Shown: positions 33,746 through 41,515, counted from the first letter of the stretch. The stretch: 42,784 nt of DNA from a virus (IMGVR_UViG_3300021957_000089:1-42784); one strand, 5' to 3'. Notes: generated by a model not told the origin, from the sequence alone. Numbers and translations: made by a program.

Positions 33746-33775
33746 CAAATATACGACACAAACAAATGACGTCAA
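33746..33775 (-). promoter_or_regulatory. Complete Bacteroidota-type promoter (TTG-N19-TATATTTG)
   Basis: On the minus strand, TTG (33775-33773) is followed by exactly 19 bases and then TATATTTG (33753-33746), matching the TTG-N19-TAnnTTTG consensus of Bacteroidota vegetative promoters. It lies in the 117-base gap before the coiled-coil gene and would start transcription near 33740, giving a leader of about 50 bases. Confidence 0.75.
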
Positions 33776-33807
33776 GAATACCGTAAAGTCTATAAATTTT
33801 AAAAACA

Positions 33808-34950
33808 TCAGAATAAATGTGTAAATCTTGCTATTTGTCCGAACTCTTTTTCGTGAATAAAACCTTCAACAGCTTTAGGGGCGTGTTGATAACCCTTTCT
33901 GTGGTGCCACGAGTCAGTTCCAGATGGTGATCTAAGAGCCTCGACAGTGACACCGATATAGTCTTTAGACATCTTATGGTGTATGTGGTGTATGTATACA
34001 TACTTGTTCTTTGACGCTGACCAATCTTCTCTAGCCTCTTGCGCCATAAGTAATGGCAAATCTTGTGGCTTTGCTCCATCACCATGTGTTGTTCCGATGA
34101 GGTTGTTGTGGTACCTAAAGTATTTTCTGTGTGATATCGAAGTGTCAAATGTTATGTTTTTACAGCCATTGTACCATGATTTTATTGAATCAGACAAAAA
34201 GAATCCGCTTTGGTAATCGTGATTAGAAGGATTAAACATAAAATGAACATCCGCAATTTTCAAAAGTTTGTCCAGAACATTTATGTAAAGCTTCTTTGCT
34301 ATAAGAAAGTTTTCATACCACATGCCGTCCGTGTCTTGTGGCGTACCGCTTGTGGTTGTTCTCTTTGGTGTGTCAATGTGTAATATATCGTTACCTGCAA
34401 CGAACAATATTTTGTCTATATTAAATCCAGATGATTTTTGTAGTATTCCTTCTACACCTTCTAGAACTCTTTGTACTGCAATTTGCGAATTGTAATCTTC
34501 TCCTGTCTCGAAAGATGAGGCTAGTTTCCCAATGTGTACATCAGCAGGATCAATAACAAGTAAGCAATCATTAGGACTGTGGTTTCGCTTAATTTTTTCA
34601 TATTTAAACGTATGATTTTTAACATCTTCTATATGATCTTTGAGCATCTGATCGAAGCTCGGTCCAACTGCCCCTGGTTTAAAGTTTACACTCCAGTGTT
34701 TTCCCTTATACCAAGCCTGTCCAACAGTTGATGGATCAATACCAACTGTTTCACACTCCTGCAAAAGAGCAGGGTTTTCTTCCTTAATTTGTTGTTTTTG
34801 AAGAAAATGTGAAATATTTCTTCTTAATCTTTCTACCGTGTGAGTTTCTTCTAATTGAAACTTTTTGCGACACATGCGTGCCAGAGTAGTTTTGTTGTCG
34901 AAGCCTTTTTTATAATGCTCTAAGACATACTGCTTTATATCTTCATTCAT
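33808..34950 (-). CDS. Calcineurin-like metallophosphoesterase with N-terminal DNA-binding-like region
   Basis: A 380-residue protein. Residues 130-330 carry the metallophosphoesterase set: DPADVHIG (Asp137, His139), VAGND (GND at 186-188), SNHD (243-245), THGDG (His289) and a His cluster at 321-325. These bind two metal ions in calcineurin-like phosphatases and in Mre11/SbcD-type nucleases. The N-terminal ~55 residues are basic and helical (NKTTLARMCRKKFQL, VERLRRNISHFL) and could be a helix-turn-helix. Many phages carry such an enzyme among replication genes, where a nuclease or phosphodiesterase acting on DNA or nucleotides is likely. Its ATG overlaps the stop of the short gene upstream. 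Confidence 0.75.
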   Translation of the reverse strand: MNEDIKQYVLEHYKKGFDNKTTLARMCRKKFQLEETHTVERLRRNISHFLQKQQIKEENPALLQECETVGIDPSTVGQAWYKGKHWSVNFKPGAVGPSFDQMLKDHIEDVKNHTFKYEKIKRNHSPNDCLLVIDPADVHIGKLASSFETGEDYNSQIAVQRVLEGVEGILQKSSGFNIDKILFVAGNDILHIDTPKRTTTSGTPQDTDGMWYENFLIAKKLYINVLDKLLKIADVHFMFNPSNHDYQSGFFLSDSIKSWYNGCKNITFDTSISHRKYFRYHNNLIGTTHGDGAKPQDLPLLMAQEAREDWSASKNKYVYIHHIHHKMSKDYIGVTVEALRSPSGTDSWHHRKGYQHAPKAVEGFIHEKEFGQIARFTHLF

Positions 34951-35116
34951 TGTTGTCGTGCAAAAGCTTTCTGAGCTCTTGTAGTTTAAAAATCATTCGG
35001 TTTATTTTATTCTTAGCACCATCAAAGTCACTCTCCATTATAGACTCATATGTATCTGTGGATATATCGTTCAGATCATTAAAGTAATTTATAATAAACG
35101 CACCAAATTGTTTCAT
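34943..35116 (-). CDS. 57-residue hypothetical protein
   Basis: An ATG at 35116, one base after the stop of the next upstream gene, opens a 57-codon frame that ends TGA at 34945-34943, overlapping the ATG of the metallophosphoesterase gene by 8 bases. The protein starts MKQFGAFIINYFNDL and ends in a helical, Lys/Leu-rich stretch (KINRMIFKLQELRKLL). Without it, 167 bases of a packed operon would be empty. The perfect fit between neighbours supports it being real. Function unknown. Confidence 0.65.
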   Translation of the reverse strand: MKQFGAFIINYFNDLNDISTDTYESIMESDFDGAKNKINRMIFKLQELRKLLHDNNE

Positions 35117-35117
35117 T

Positions 35118-35363
35118 TTACAAATTTAGTTCTTTTTCCATCATGTGTGCTTCCAATATATATCCATCCATTGGACTTATCTGAGCTATAGCCCTGTATA
35201 TTTTTCTGCTATTTTTTCTTGTTTCTTTTATCTCTGTGGTGCTTGAATCTTTACCTAGTTTTGTATAAGCCTCTGCATCCATTTCCAATAGAGTGTCTAC
35301 CTTCCTTATGACTGACCAGGTCTTGTATCCAACAATTTTTTTTATTTGATCTTCTAAATTCAT
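35118..35363 (-). CDS. Small hypothetical protein, 81 residues
   Basis: An 81-residue helical, charged protein (MNLEDQIKKIVGYKTW, TEIKETRKNSRKIYRAIAQIS) with no membrane segment or known motif. Its ATG overlaps the stop of the MazG-like gene by 4 bases, and its stop is one base from the next ATG. Its retention in the early operon suggests a small accessory role in replication or host takeover, but the sequence gives no specific clue. Confidence 0.55.
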   Translation of the reverse strand: MNLEDQIKKIVGYKTWSVIRKVDTLLEMDAEAYTKLGKDSSTTEIKETRKNSRKIYRAIAQISPMDGYILEAHMMEKELNL

Positions 35364-35740
35364 TTCAAATATTTTTTTAAGTTTGGTTTATAATAGTTTT
35401 TTCCCTTTAAAACTTTGCCGTCTTTTCTTTTTAAAACTTTGCCGTTTTCTAGTTTGCTCATATTGCTCTCATGCACCTCTATAAACATGTCTTCAAACAC
35501 ATGTTGAAGTCCGTGAGCTAGTATAATTCCATTGAGTATGTATTGCATGTCTACCACGGCATCGGCAATCTCTATTATGTCTTCGTTTTCACAAGCCTCC
35601 ATATATTCAGAAAGCTCCTCCATCATTAGATCAAATTTCAATTTGTAATCTAATTTTGAAAGAGCTTCAGGCTTCTTATTTATCAAAATTCCAAAAGATT
35701 TATTAAACTTTCGGACAAGTTCTATTGCATCAGTTTTCAT
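35360..35740 (-). CDS. MazG-like all-alpha NTP pyrophosphatase
   Basis: A 126-residue protein with the metal-binding pattern of the all-alpha NTP pyrophosphohydrolases: MMEELSEYMEACENEDIIEIADAVVD-type spacing, where the Glu-Glu-x-x-Glu and Asp residues hold Mg2+. It then has FIEVHESNMSKL and a C-terminal DGKVLKG...YYKP, as in the phosphoribosyl-ATP pyrophosphohydrolase/MazG-like phage enzymes. These hydrolyse dNTPs or alarmone-like nucleotides to monophosphates and are common in phages. The C-terminus contains a perfect 16-base direct repeat with a 24-base period that duplicates the GKVLK unit, so the protein is about 8 residues longer there than expected. Confidence 0.75.
   Translation of the reverse strand: MKTDAIELVRKFNKSFGILINKKPEALSKLDYKLKFDLMMEELSEYMEACENEDIIEIADAVVDMQYILNGIILAHGLQHVFEDMFIEVHESNMSKLENGKVLKRKDGKVLKGKNYYKPNLKKYLK
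35406..35453 (-). repeat. 24-bp tandem duplication inside the MazG-like gene
   Basis: TTTAAAACTTTGCCGT occurs at 35406-35421 and again at 35430-35445 with a period of 24 bases, adding eight codons in frame and giving GKVLK twice. It looks like a recent in-frame duplication. Confidence 0.8.
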
Positions 35741-35780
35741 AATGCAATTAAAGTTATAGTATTTAAGTTAAATAACCAAA

Positions 35781-36017
35781 TTATTTTTGTTTTTTATATA
35801 TTTTTTCGTAAAGCTTCCATATAATTGTAGAGGCTTCTTCTGTCGTGTCAACTATTTCTTTCCCCTGTTTTACTTTTCCTTGATAATCTAAAACAACAAC
35901 ATATTGTTTACCAATTGGTTGGATCCAAGCCTTGATGTCGTTATTAAGGCACCAAGAACAAGCCGTGTATATATCCTTTGTGGGTGCAAAGAATTCTACC
36001 TTTTTTTTAGAAGGCAT
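35781..36017 (-). CDS. Small hypothetical protein after the primase-helicase
   Basis: A 78-residue basic protein (MPSKKKVEFFAPTKD, two Cys in ACSWCLNN, VVVLDYQGKVKQGKEIV, then a helical Lys-rich end). The ATG overlaps the end of the primase-helicase gene by 11 bases, so translation is likely coupled. The alpha/beta pattern could suit a small nucleic-acid or protein-binding domain, but I do not recognise it. A 40-base gap follows before the MazG-like gene, with no clear promoter. Confidence 0.5.
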   Translation of the reverse strand: MPSKKKVEFFAPTKDIYTACSWCLNNDIKAWIQPIGKQYVVVLDYQGKVKQGKEIVDTTEEASTIIWKLYEKIYKKQK

Positions 36018-37791
36018 TTTCTAAATCTTTTACAGCACCATCTATTATTTTTGTCTGAATAATTTTATTTTTTGGATTTTCTATCCAATTAGAATTATCC
36101 CAATTAGGCTCTCCGTTTATAACCTTATCATATCTACCGTTGTTTACATTCCAGGCAAACATACATTCTCCATCATTAATACCTAGGTTTGCAAACTTTA
36201 CTTTTAACACCTTTATAGTAACGAGGTTGCTACTCATGCCTTCGTCTGTTCTTTCTCTGTGCACAAGAATTCCGTGTGGACTCATGTCGTAAAACTCACC
36301 TCCCCCTTTAACATCATAAAATGTTGGGCGCTGAAGCCTTCCATCTATTTTCTCTGGTTTAGTTGGGTGTGCTACAAGAATGACTAGTACATCGTGCTTT
36401 TTGCAAAAATTATCTATTAAATTAAGATACTCATTAGTATAGTCATTAATACCTAGTTTTTGACCCTTCTTGTACCTAACCTTGTTGTATGGGTCTATGA
36501 CAAGAACTCTTATACCTTTTCTTTTAACCAATTCCTCTGCCTTTTGCAGCACCTTTTCAAGATCATATCCATCCTCGTAGTTTATATGAAAAAAGTTTTT
36601 AGATACATGACGCACTACTCTTCTCCACTTATCAGATACGACATCTTCTGTGTCAGGTCTCATGCCATAATATTTTCTAACAATCTTATCTACGTGTAGA
36701 TATGCAGGAAAGTTTTCAGTTGATGCATATGCTACCTTAAAACTATGCAACATATTATATCCTACACACATTTGATCAACAAAATCAGATTTACCAGAAG
36801 AAGGAAACCCTGTCACGACAATAAATTGTTTTGTATATGTAGTAAATATGTTGTCAAATTCTGGAAGTCCAACACCAAACCCCTTTTGATGTCCGTTCAG
36901 GTAAAAGTTTTCTAAGTCATCCATAACATCTTCTGCTGTGACAACATTTTCAAGGGGACATTGAGGAGCGTTTAGTATTTGTTTTTTTAACTTTTCTCCA
37001 TCATGCTTTATCAAGTAGTCGTTCGCATCCTTGCAATCTTCCAGATCAACCAAGTAGCACTTTTCTGCACCCAGTCTTCTTATTAGCTCTGACTGACCTT
37101 TTCTACCAGCATCATCATTGTCTACACATAAATAGATTTTTGTTTTTCCTTCAAACAATTCGTAATAGTTTGTAAGATAATCAAGATTTAACTCACCGTT
37201 TAGATTGAATCCATTTGGCACAGATATGACGCTATTTATTCCAGCCTCTACAACAGATGCTACATCCATTTCCCCTTCCACAATTACGCAAGAATCAGAG
37301 AACCTTACAGAATCTAAATTATAGAATATTTTTTCAGCATCCTTATACATTTTAAAGTGCTTCTGTGAGTCTCTATATTTAACGTTAACTAGTGTACTGT
37401 CTATAAAATAATTAAATTGAACGGTGTGCACTTCTTTGTTTACCACAGGCATCCATTCGACACCATCAGTTATTCTTAGCTTGTTTATTGTTGATAGTGA
37501 TATACCCCTTCCAAGAAACCATTTCTGTACATTTTCACCTGGATCATCGTATAGTTTTTTAGGTGGTAAAACATATGTCTCTGTTTGATTTTTCTTTTCA
37601 TACTCATGCATCTGAAGAACTATTCCACAGTGCTGACAAGTTGCAAGGGCTCTATCCCAATCAAGCATTACACATTTGTCTTTCTTCTTCTTCCTGTTTT
37701 CGCTACATACAGGACAAGTATGTGTCTTTGCTTTTGATGGAAAACTATATTGGTTAAAGTTTTTTATTTTAAAACCGTTTATATCATTCAT
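36007..37791 (-). CDS. Primase-helicase (T7 gp4/Twinkle-like)
   Basis: A 594-residue replication protein with all the parts of a primase-helicase. It has an N-terminal zinc ribbon (Cys26-x-x-Cys29 and Cys52-x-x-Cys55) and a TOPRIM primase core with VIVEGEMD (170-176) and CVDNDDAGRKG (222-232). The RecA-like helicase half has Walker A GFPSSGKS (328-335) and Walker B VLVIDPYN (429-436). It should synthesise RNA primers and unwind DNA at the fork. The next gene upstream encodes a winged-helix protein, probably an initiator or loader, whose end overlaps this start by 8 bases. The DNA polymerase it would work with is not in the window. Confidence 0.9.
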   Translation of the reverse strand: MNDINGFKIKNFNQYSFPSKAKTHTCPVCSENRKKKKDKCVMLDWDRALATCQHCGIVLQMHEYEKKNQTETYVLPPKKLYDDPGENVQKWFLGRGISLSTINKLRITDGVEWMPVVNKEVHTVQFNYFIDSTLVNVKYRDSQKHFKMYKDAEKIFYNLDSVRFSDSCVIVEGEMDVASVVEAGINSVISVPNGFNLNGELNLDYLTNYYELFEGKTKIYLCVDNDDAGRKGQSELIRRLGAEKCYLVDLEDCKDANDYLIKHDGEKLKKQILNAPQCPLENVVTAEDVMDDLENFYLNGHQKGFGVGLPEFDNIFTTYTKQFIVVTGFPSSGKSDFVDQMCVGYNMLHSFKVAYASTENFPAYLHVDKIVRKYYGMRPDTEDVVSDKWRRVVRHVSKNFFHINYEDGYDLEKVLQKAEELVKRKGIRVLVIDPYNKVRYKKGQKLGINDYTNEYLNLIDNFCKKHDVLVILVAHPTKPEKIDGRLQRPTFYDVKGGGEFYDMSPHGILVHRERTDEGMSSNLVTIKVLKVKFANLGINDGECMFAWNVNNGRYDKVINGEPNWDNSNWIENPKNKIIQTKIIDGAVKDLENAF

Positions 37792-38485
37792 TCTTCTCTA
37801 TTTTTATAAGGGTAAAATCGAATCCTGGATGATCGTAGGATCTTTGATCTTTTAAAAATTGTGCATGATTGGATCTTTTGTTAGTCATTCCCTTCCATGT
37901 ATATATATACATTTCATCACCAGGCACTTCAGACTCGTCCTTTTTTTGATACCTAAGCCAGTTTCTAAAATGTGCAACAAATTCGTTATAGTTTGTTTTT
38001 TTAGAATCACCAGATATAAGATGACCCAAGAACTTTTTTAACAAAAACTTCACGTGTTCAGGTGAAATTTTATTTTGCATGCACATCACATCCACCCATT
38101 GTTGATTTGATAATGCTCTTTCGTAATATTTTTCATTATTATTTTCTATTATCATATCGTCAGACGGATTGCTGAACGTTTGATATTTTTCGAAATTTAA
38201 AATAGTTATAAGAGTATATTTTTTATTGGTGTGCAAGTCTATTTCACCTGTTTCAGCAAGTTTTCTTAATGACCGTCTAGTCTGTGATAGTGAAATACCA
38301 CATTCTTTTGATACTTGCCGTAATGTAACAAGGCACTGGCCTGTCGTAATAGACACATCTTCTACGATACAGCTACTATCTTTACATGCAATTATTATAA
38401 GGTGAAAAAATAAGGACTTGGTACTAATGTCAGTGTACCATCTCCAATTCAATATTTTCTTGTTGATCCTTATCGAATCTTTCAT
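37784..38485 (-). CDS. Winged-helix replication protein, possible initiator or helicase loader
   Basis: A 233-residue protein. Residues 15-95 form a winged helix-turn-helix typical of phage replisome organisers (SLFFHLIIIACK, CLVTLRQVSKECGISLSQTRRSLRKLAETGEI, ITILNFEKYQ). The C-terminal region (125-180) is helical, with LKKFLGHLISG and YNEFVAHFRNWLRYQ, as in replication proteins of Bacteroidota phages and elements. Such proteins bind origin DNA and load the helicase. It lies directly upstream of the primase-helicase gene and overlaps it by 8 bases. It also overlaps the DnaA-like gene upstream by 56 bases, an unusually long overlap. Confidence 0.7.
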   Translation of the reverse strand: MKDSIRINKKILNWRWYTDISTKSLFFHLIIIACKDSSCIVEDVSITTGQCLVTLRQVSKECGISLSQTRRSLRKLAETGEIDLHTNKKYTLITILNFEKYQTFSNPSDDMIIENNNEKYYERALSNQQWVDVMCMQNKISPEHVKFLLKKFLGHLISGDSKKTNYNEFVAHFRNWLRYQKKDESEVPGDEMYIYTWKGMTNKRSNHAQFLKDQRSYDHPGFDFTLIKIEKNE

Positions 38486-38975
38486 TTCTGAGTTTTCTTA
38501 GATACATAAATAATAATTCAACTTCTTTAAGCTCAGCACCATTTTGTAGTGCGTCTACTAAGGATTTCAGCTCGTGATTAAAGATGTCTTCACCCCTTTC
38601 ATTGATTTCATATTCTTTAAGTTGCTTTTCTACTTCATCAATAGTTATTTTTAAATTGTGGTTATACAACATATCTGTATCACATATGTCTTGAATTACT
38701 TTTGTTGCATGTAAAACAGTGGCGTGATCAAATTTTAAATCTATATTATACAGAGGTTTGGAAAGGCAGCCTATAGCTGCCAATCCCATCCTCGGTATAA
38801 ACTTCCTTACCATAAACCAAGATTCATATCTAGCCATTACTAAGTGTCTTTTCCTTGATTTTTGAAAAGCTTCTGTGCTTGTCAAGTCGTTCAAGAAAAG
38901 AACGTGGTCTAATATTATCTTAGCTTTCTTTTGGTTATTAGAAAGGTAAATCGTCTGCGACTTCTTTTGTTTCAT
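38430..38975 (-). CDS. DnaA domain IV-like DNA-binding protein
   Basis: The frame is open from 39176, but its first ~67 codons lie out of frame over the SSB-like gene and are composition-biased. I chose the ATG at 38975 (181 residues); ATG 38837 is an alternative. Residues about 40-95 resemble the DNA-binding C-terminal domain of DnaA: RKRHLVMARYESWFMVRKF, IGCLS and DHATVLHATKVI, where the last matches the DnaA signature that contacts the DnaA box. No AAA+ domain is present, so it cannot act as a full DnaA. The acidic helical C-terminus may bind other replisome proteins. It lies between the SSB-like and winged-helix genes, fitting a role in origin recognition. Confidence 0.6.
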   Translation of the reverse strand: MKQKKSQTIYLSNNQKKAKIILDHVLFLNDLTSTEAFQKSRKRHLVMARYESWFMVRKFIPRMGLAAIGCLSKPLYNIDLKFDHATVLHATKVIQDICDTDMLYNHNLKITIDEVEKQLKEYEINERGEDIFNHELKSLVDALQNGAELKEVELLFMYLRKLRNERFDKDQQENIELEMVH

Positions 38976-39276
38976 TTGTTGTTGGAAATGGTGAATTTGC
39001 TGTTTGACCTTGCTGTTTAGCAGGTAACTCCTTTGATGTTTTAGGCGTAGTGCCGTCTGTCCAATACGTTGAGCCGTTGCCCAGCCATACAGGAGCTTCA
39101 TCTGGATTGTTTTGGTCTTTTGCAAATTTAACAGAGATGTTCTGGTTGTATTGATCAACCTCGTCTTTGACTGCAATCTCTAAGTTTGCCCATTTCTCAC
39201 CTTTTTTTGAAGTTGAGATTTTTGCTTGGTTTTGTCCAAGCTTAGATAAGTTAATTGAAATGTTAGCTTTAATCAT
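38938..39276 (-). CDS. SSB-like single-stranded DNA-binding protein
   Basis: A 112-residue protein with a short OB-fold-like N-terminal part (ANISINLSKLGQ, KWANLEIAVKDEVDQYNQ, ISVKFAK), a Ser/Thr/Gln/Pro-rich linker and an acidic C-terminal tip, DDLPF. The tip is the hallmark by which SSB proteins recruit partners. The length and layout match small SSB-like proteins of Bacteroidota phages. It should coat single-stranded DNA during replication and recombination with the ERF and RecE-like proteins upstream. The gene follows a 67-base gap with a perfect palindrome, and its 3' end overlaps the DnaA-like gene. Confidence 0.7.
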   Translation of the reverse strand: MIKANISINLSKLGQNQAKISTSKKGEKWANLEIAVKDEVDQYNQNISVKFAKDQNNPDEAPVWLGNGSTYWTDGTTPKTSKELPAKQQGQTANSPFPTTNETKEVADDLPF

Positions 39277-39315
39277 GATTTAAAAAATTATTGAAATTAA
39301 AATATAAATAAAAAT

Positions 39316-39330
39316 TACTGTAAAACAGTA
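39316..39330. promoter_or_regulatory. 15-bp palindrome, possible operator
   Basis: TACTGT and ACAGTA flank AAA, giving a perfect inverted repeat in the 67-base gap between the RecE-like nuclease and SSB-like genes. It has no T-tract, so an operator is more likely than a terminator. Confidence 0.45.
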
Positions 39331-39343
39331 CACAAGTGCTCCA

Positions 39344-40078
39344 TCAGATGATACCATATTCTACGAATTGGTTAGGATCACTAGTTTTTTTAAGGTGCAT
39401 ATCGATGTAGTTTGTTTCAGCCTCTAAAGCTTTGTCTCTACCTTTAAGTAGTGTCTCTTCAGAAACCTCTACAATTTTACATCTGTAGCTACCTTTCTCT
39501 ACAACAAAGAACGTTAGTTCCATGCCAAAAAGCTCTTTGTATATCCACGCTTGACTGTCGTAATTATACAGTCGTGCTTTTTGTGCGAAAGAATCTATGT
39601 TACTTGTTGTCTTTAGGTCAATTATTTTATTGTATGTTGGGTTAATTATATCTGCTTTACCCTTCCACATTATACCATTACCGAAGAGATCTTTTATCAT
39701 AGGCTCCTCGTACTTATTCTTTTTATCAAACAATTGGCTTGCGCCCTCTATTCCCCTTATAGTTTCTACAAGTTTATTTGCCATCTCTACTTCTCTTGAC
39801 AACAGCATCATCCCATGTTCTTCTGCAGCTTCCTTGTATATTTTTGTGTTTCTATTGGATGCTTCTACTGATTTTACATCTGACTTTCCAAAGAAAGTTA
39901 GTTCATGAATGTAATTTCCTAACAGCATAGGAACAGTTTTATCTTGCGGCAGACCGTATTCTTTAGGATTCTTACGCAACACTTCTATATTTGAATTAGA
40001 CAAGTACTTGTTTCCAATACCATTATAGTATTCGTTATCGTCTCTTAGCTTTTTAATTATGCTTTTATTAGATTCCAT
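39344..40078 (-). CDS. RecE-like PD-(D/E)XK exonuclease
   Basis: A 244-residue protein with LSNSNIEVL, MLLGNYIHELTFF, then GIMWKGKADIINPTYNKIIDLKTTSN, written here as the pattern GKAD...IIDLKTT, and FAQKARLYNYDSQAWIYKEL. The Asp in GKAD and the Asp-x-Lys in DLKTT are the nuclease active site, and the Gln-containing helix after it is typical of the RecE/YqaJ/Cas4-like group. The enzyme would resect double-stranded ends to give 3' single strands for the ERF annealase, whose gene overlaps its start by 11 bases. Together with the SSB-like gene this forms a complete recombination set. Confidence 0.8.
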   Translation of the reverse strand: MESNKSIIKKLRDDNEYYNGIGNKYLSNSNIEVLRKNPKEYGLPQDKTVPMLLGNYIHELTFFGKSDVKSVEASNRNTKIYKEAAEEHGMMLLSREVEMANKLVETIRGIEGASQLFDKKNKYEEPMIKDLFGNGIMWKGKADIINPTYNKIIDLKTTSNIDSFAQKARLYNYDSQAWIYKELFGMELTFFVVEKGSYRCKIVEVSEETLLKGRDKALEAETNYIDMHLKKTSDPNQFVEYGII

Positions 40079-40565
40079 GCTTGTCTTTTATAAGTTTTCT
40101 GTGCTCAGGCTTTATAGTCCTTGTTGCAATAGCTTTTTGTGCATCTACCTTACTTCCCTTTAGTATGTAGGCTAGTCCTTCGTTTGTCAACATGGGTCTA
40201 GTTTTTGCTGACCCCACCGTTGCATTTCCATCATCATCAGCAGCTTGTAGTCCTAGCATTGACGCTAAGTTATATCTTCTGAAGTATGTTATTGCACTAC
40301 CTACTTTTTGTGGGTCTGGAATATCTGGTAGAGGTATGCTACTTTCTTCTTGAGTTTCTGTTTCAGTGCACCTAAGTATAGTATATACTTCTCCATTTCT
40401 TATTGGTTGTAATAGCAAAATACCATGCTTCTTGAACAAGGGTATGGTTTGTTCAATTAAGCTATTTATATCGAAGTATTTGCTTTTGTAAAAAGGATTT
40501 GTTGCGTCCTTTGATATTTTGCCTATCTCTTGTTGAACGGCAAAAAGCTTTGTTGTAATTGACAT
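40068..40565 (-). CDS. erf: ERF-family single-strand annealing protein
   Basis: A 165-residue protein with the ERF family features: an N-terminal helix (TKLFAVQQEIGKISKDATN), NPFYKSKYFDINSLIEQTIPLF, GILLLQP, and the signature KVGSAITYFRRYNLASMLGLQAADDDGN, split here as GSAITYFRRY and ADDDG. ERF proteins form rings on single-stranded DNA and anneal complementary strands during phage recombination. It overlaps the RecE-like exonuclease gene, its natural partner. The C-terminal part is short and basic, and the protein is smaller than P22 Erf. The start follows 10 bases after the upstream gene, in A/T-rich sequence. Confidence 0.85.
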   Translation of the reverse strand: MSITTKLFAVQQEIGKISKDATNPFYKSKYFDINSLIEQTIPLFKKHGILLLQPIRNGEVYTILRCTETETQEESSIPLPDIPDPQKVGSAITYFRRYNLASMLGLQAADDDGNATVGSAKTRPMLTNEGLAYILKGSKVDAQKAIATRTIKPEHRKLIKDKHGI

Positions 40566-40575
40566 ATTGAATTGA

Positions 40576-40998
40576 TTAAATTAAAAATACTGTTTCCTTG
40601 GTTTTTATCTTGCGCATATAATATATATGGCGATAAATTTCTTCTCTTGTTTTTTCTACTTTTTTAAATGCTCCTCTTGCTTGATCTAAAAATAAACGTT
40701 CTCTTAAATGTTTCAGCTTTTTTTCAGCTTCTCTCCAGGCAATACGCCTCACTCCTTCGTCTATCCCTATTCCTGCGATGATGAGCAAGTCATCGTATGA
40801 AACGTCTGGATATAAGCTGGAGTTTGTGTATACTATAAATATACCATTTTCATCTCTATAAGCCTTAATATTAAACATAAAATAAGACTCAACATCATCC
40901 TCTTCTATTTTCGAAGGCTCTCTCATTACCTTAAGCAAAGACCAGATGGTTTCTTTTAACACAAGGTTTTTGTACGACAAATTTATTTGTGATTCCAC
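40576..40998 (-). CDS. Hypothetical early protein, 140 residues
   Basis: A 140-residue protein. The first half is mixed alpha/beta (LVLKETIWSLLKVM, DVESYFMFNIKAYRD) and the second half a long basic helix region (REAEKKLKHLRERLFLDQARGAF). It ends in a Lys/Arg/Tyr-rich tail. I do not recognise a family. The ATG overlaps the end of the upstream small gene by 16 bases, and it is followed closely by the ERF gene, which suggests a role connected with recombination or replication. Nothing more can be read from the sequence. Confidence 0.55.
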   Translation of the reverse strand: MESQINLSYKNLVLKETIWSLLKVMREPSKIEEDDVESYFMFNIKAYRDENGIFIVYTNSSLYPDVSYDDLLIIAGIGIDEGVRRIAWREAEKKLKHLRERLFLDQARGAFKKVEKTREEIYRHIYYMRKIKTKETVFLI

Positions 40999-41216
40999 TT
41001 ATGTATTACTTTATTACAAATTTCTATAATATCATCCGCTAGATGTTTCGCACAATCATCCTCAACCTTATCCATCGTGTCCTTGTCGCTTATTTTAAGC
41101 ATGTCAGTGATTAGTTTTTTTCTATCTATTACCATTTTGTCAATGAACTCATAAACATCGTTAAAAACGTCTATGTTGTTTTTTAGCATTACATCAGAAT
41201 GCAGGTAATCTCTCAT
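40983..41216 (-). CDS. Small hypothetical helical protein
   Basis: A 77-residue acidic, all-helical protein starting at the ATG at 41216, which overlaps the stop of the upstream gene as ATGA. A longer in-frame form from 41249 would overlap it by 37 bases and is less likely. The sequence has regular Ile/Leu/Met spacing (FNDVYEFIDKMVIDRKKLI, DDIIEICNKVIHKW) but no recognised motif. It may form a helical bundle. Confidence 0.5.
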   Translation of the reverse strand: MRDYLHSDVMLKNNIDVFNDVYEFIDKMVIDRKKLITDMLKISDKDTMDKVEDDCAKHLADDIIEICNKVIHKWNHK

Positions 41217-41515
41217 TTTGGGAATATTACGTTGTTTACTACGTTCCATACTGGGTTGTCTTGTTCTTTTTCTAAAGTAAATTTAGCTTCCTTATAATGT
41301 TTTAATGCCTCAGCTTTATGGTCAAATGATTTTATTTCCATTTCAAACGAGTTAATACTTTCTGACTCTTCCATATCTCTGATGAATAATTTTTTTTCAT
41401 CCATATCTTCACCTAACATATTTGTTTTTTCGTCATAGGAGTATATCCTGTATGTTTGACCTACGCACAATCCATAACTGTCGTCATGTTCTAAAAATTC
41501 TACTACATATTTCAT
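41213..41515 (-). CDS. Small hypothetical early protein, first gene of the main early operon
   Basis: A 100-residue acidic protein from the ATG at 41515 (MKYVVEFLEHDDSYGL). An in-frame ATG at 41578 would give 121 residues, but its first codons would cover the candidate promoter at 41535-41565, so the shorter form is preferred. The fold looks beta then alpha (VGQTYRIYSYDEKTN, FDHKAEALKHYKEAKF). First genes of early operons often encode host-takeover proteins, but the function here is unknown. Confidence 0.5.
   Translation of the reverse strand: MKYVVEFLEHDDSYGLCVGQTYRIYSYDEKTNMLGEDMDEKKLFIRDMEESESINSFEMEIKSFDHKAEALKHYKEAKFTLEKEQDNPVWNVVNNVIFPK

Noticed and set aside
38976-39176. N-terminal extension of the DnaA-like gene
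   Set aside because: These codons overlap the SSB-like gene out of frame. They give a Gln/Lys/Thr-rich sequence with no domain, and the SSB-like frame with its DDLPF tip is convincing.
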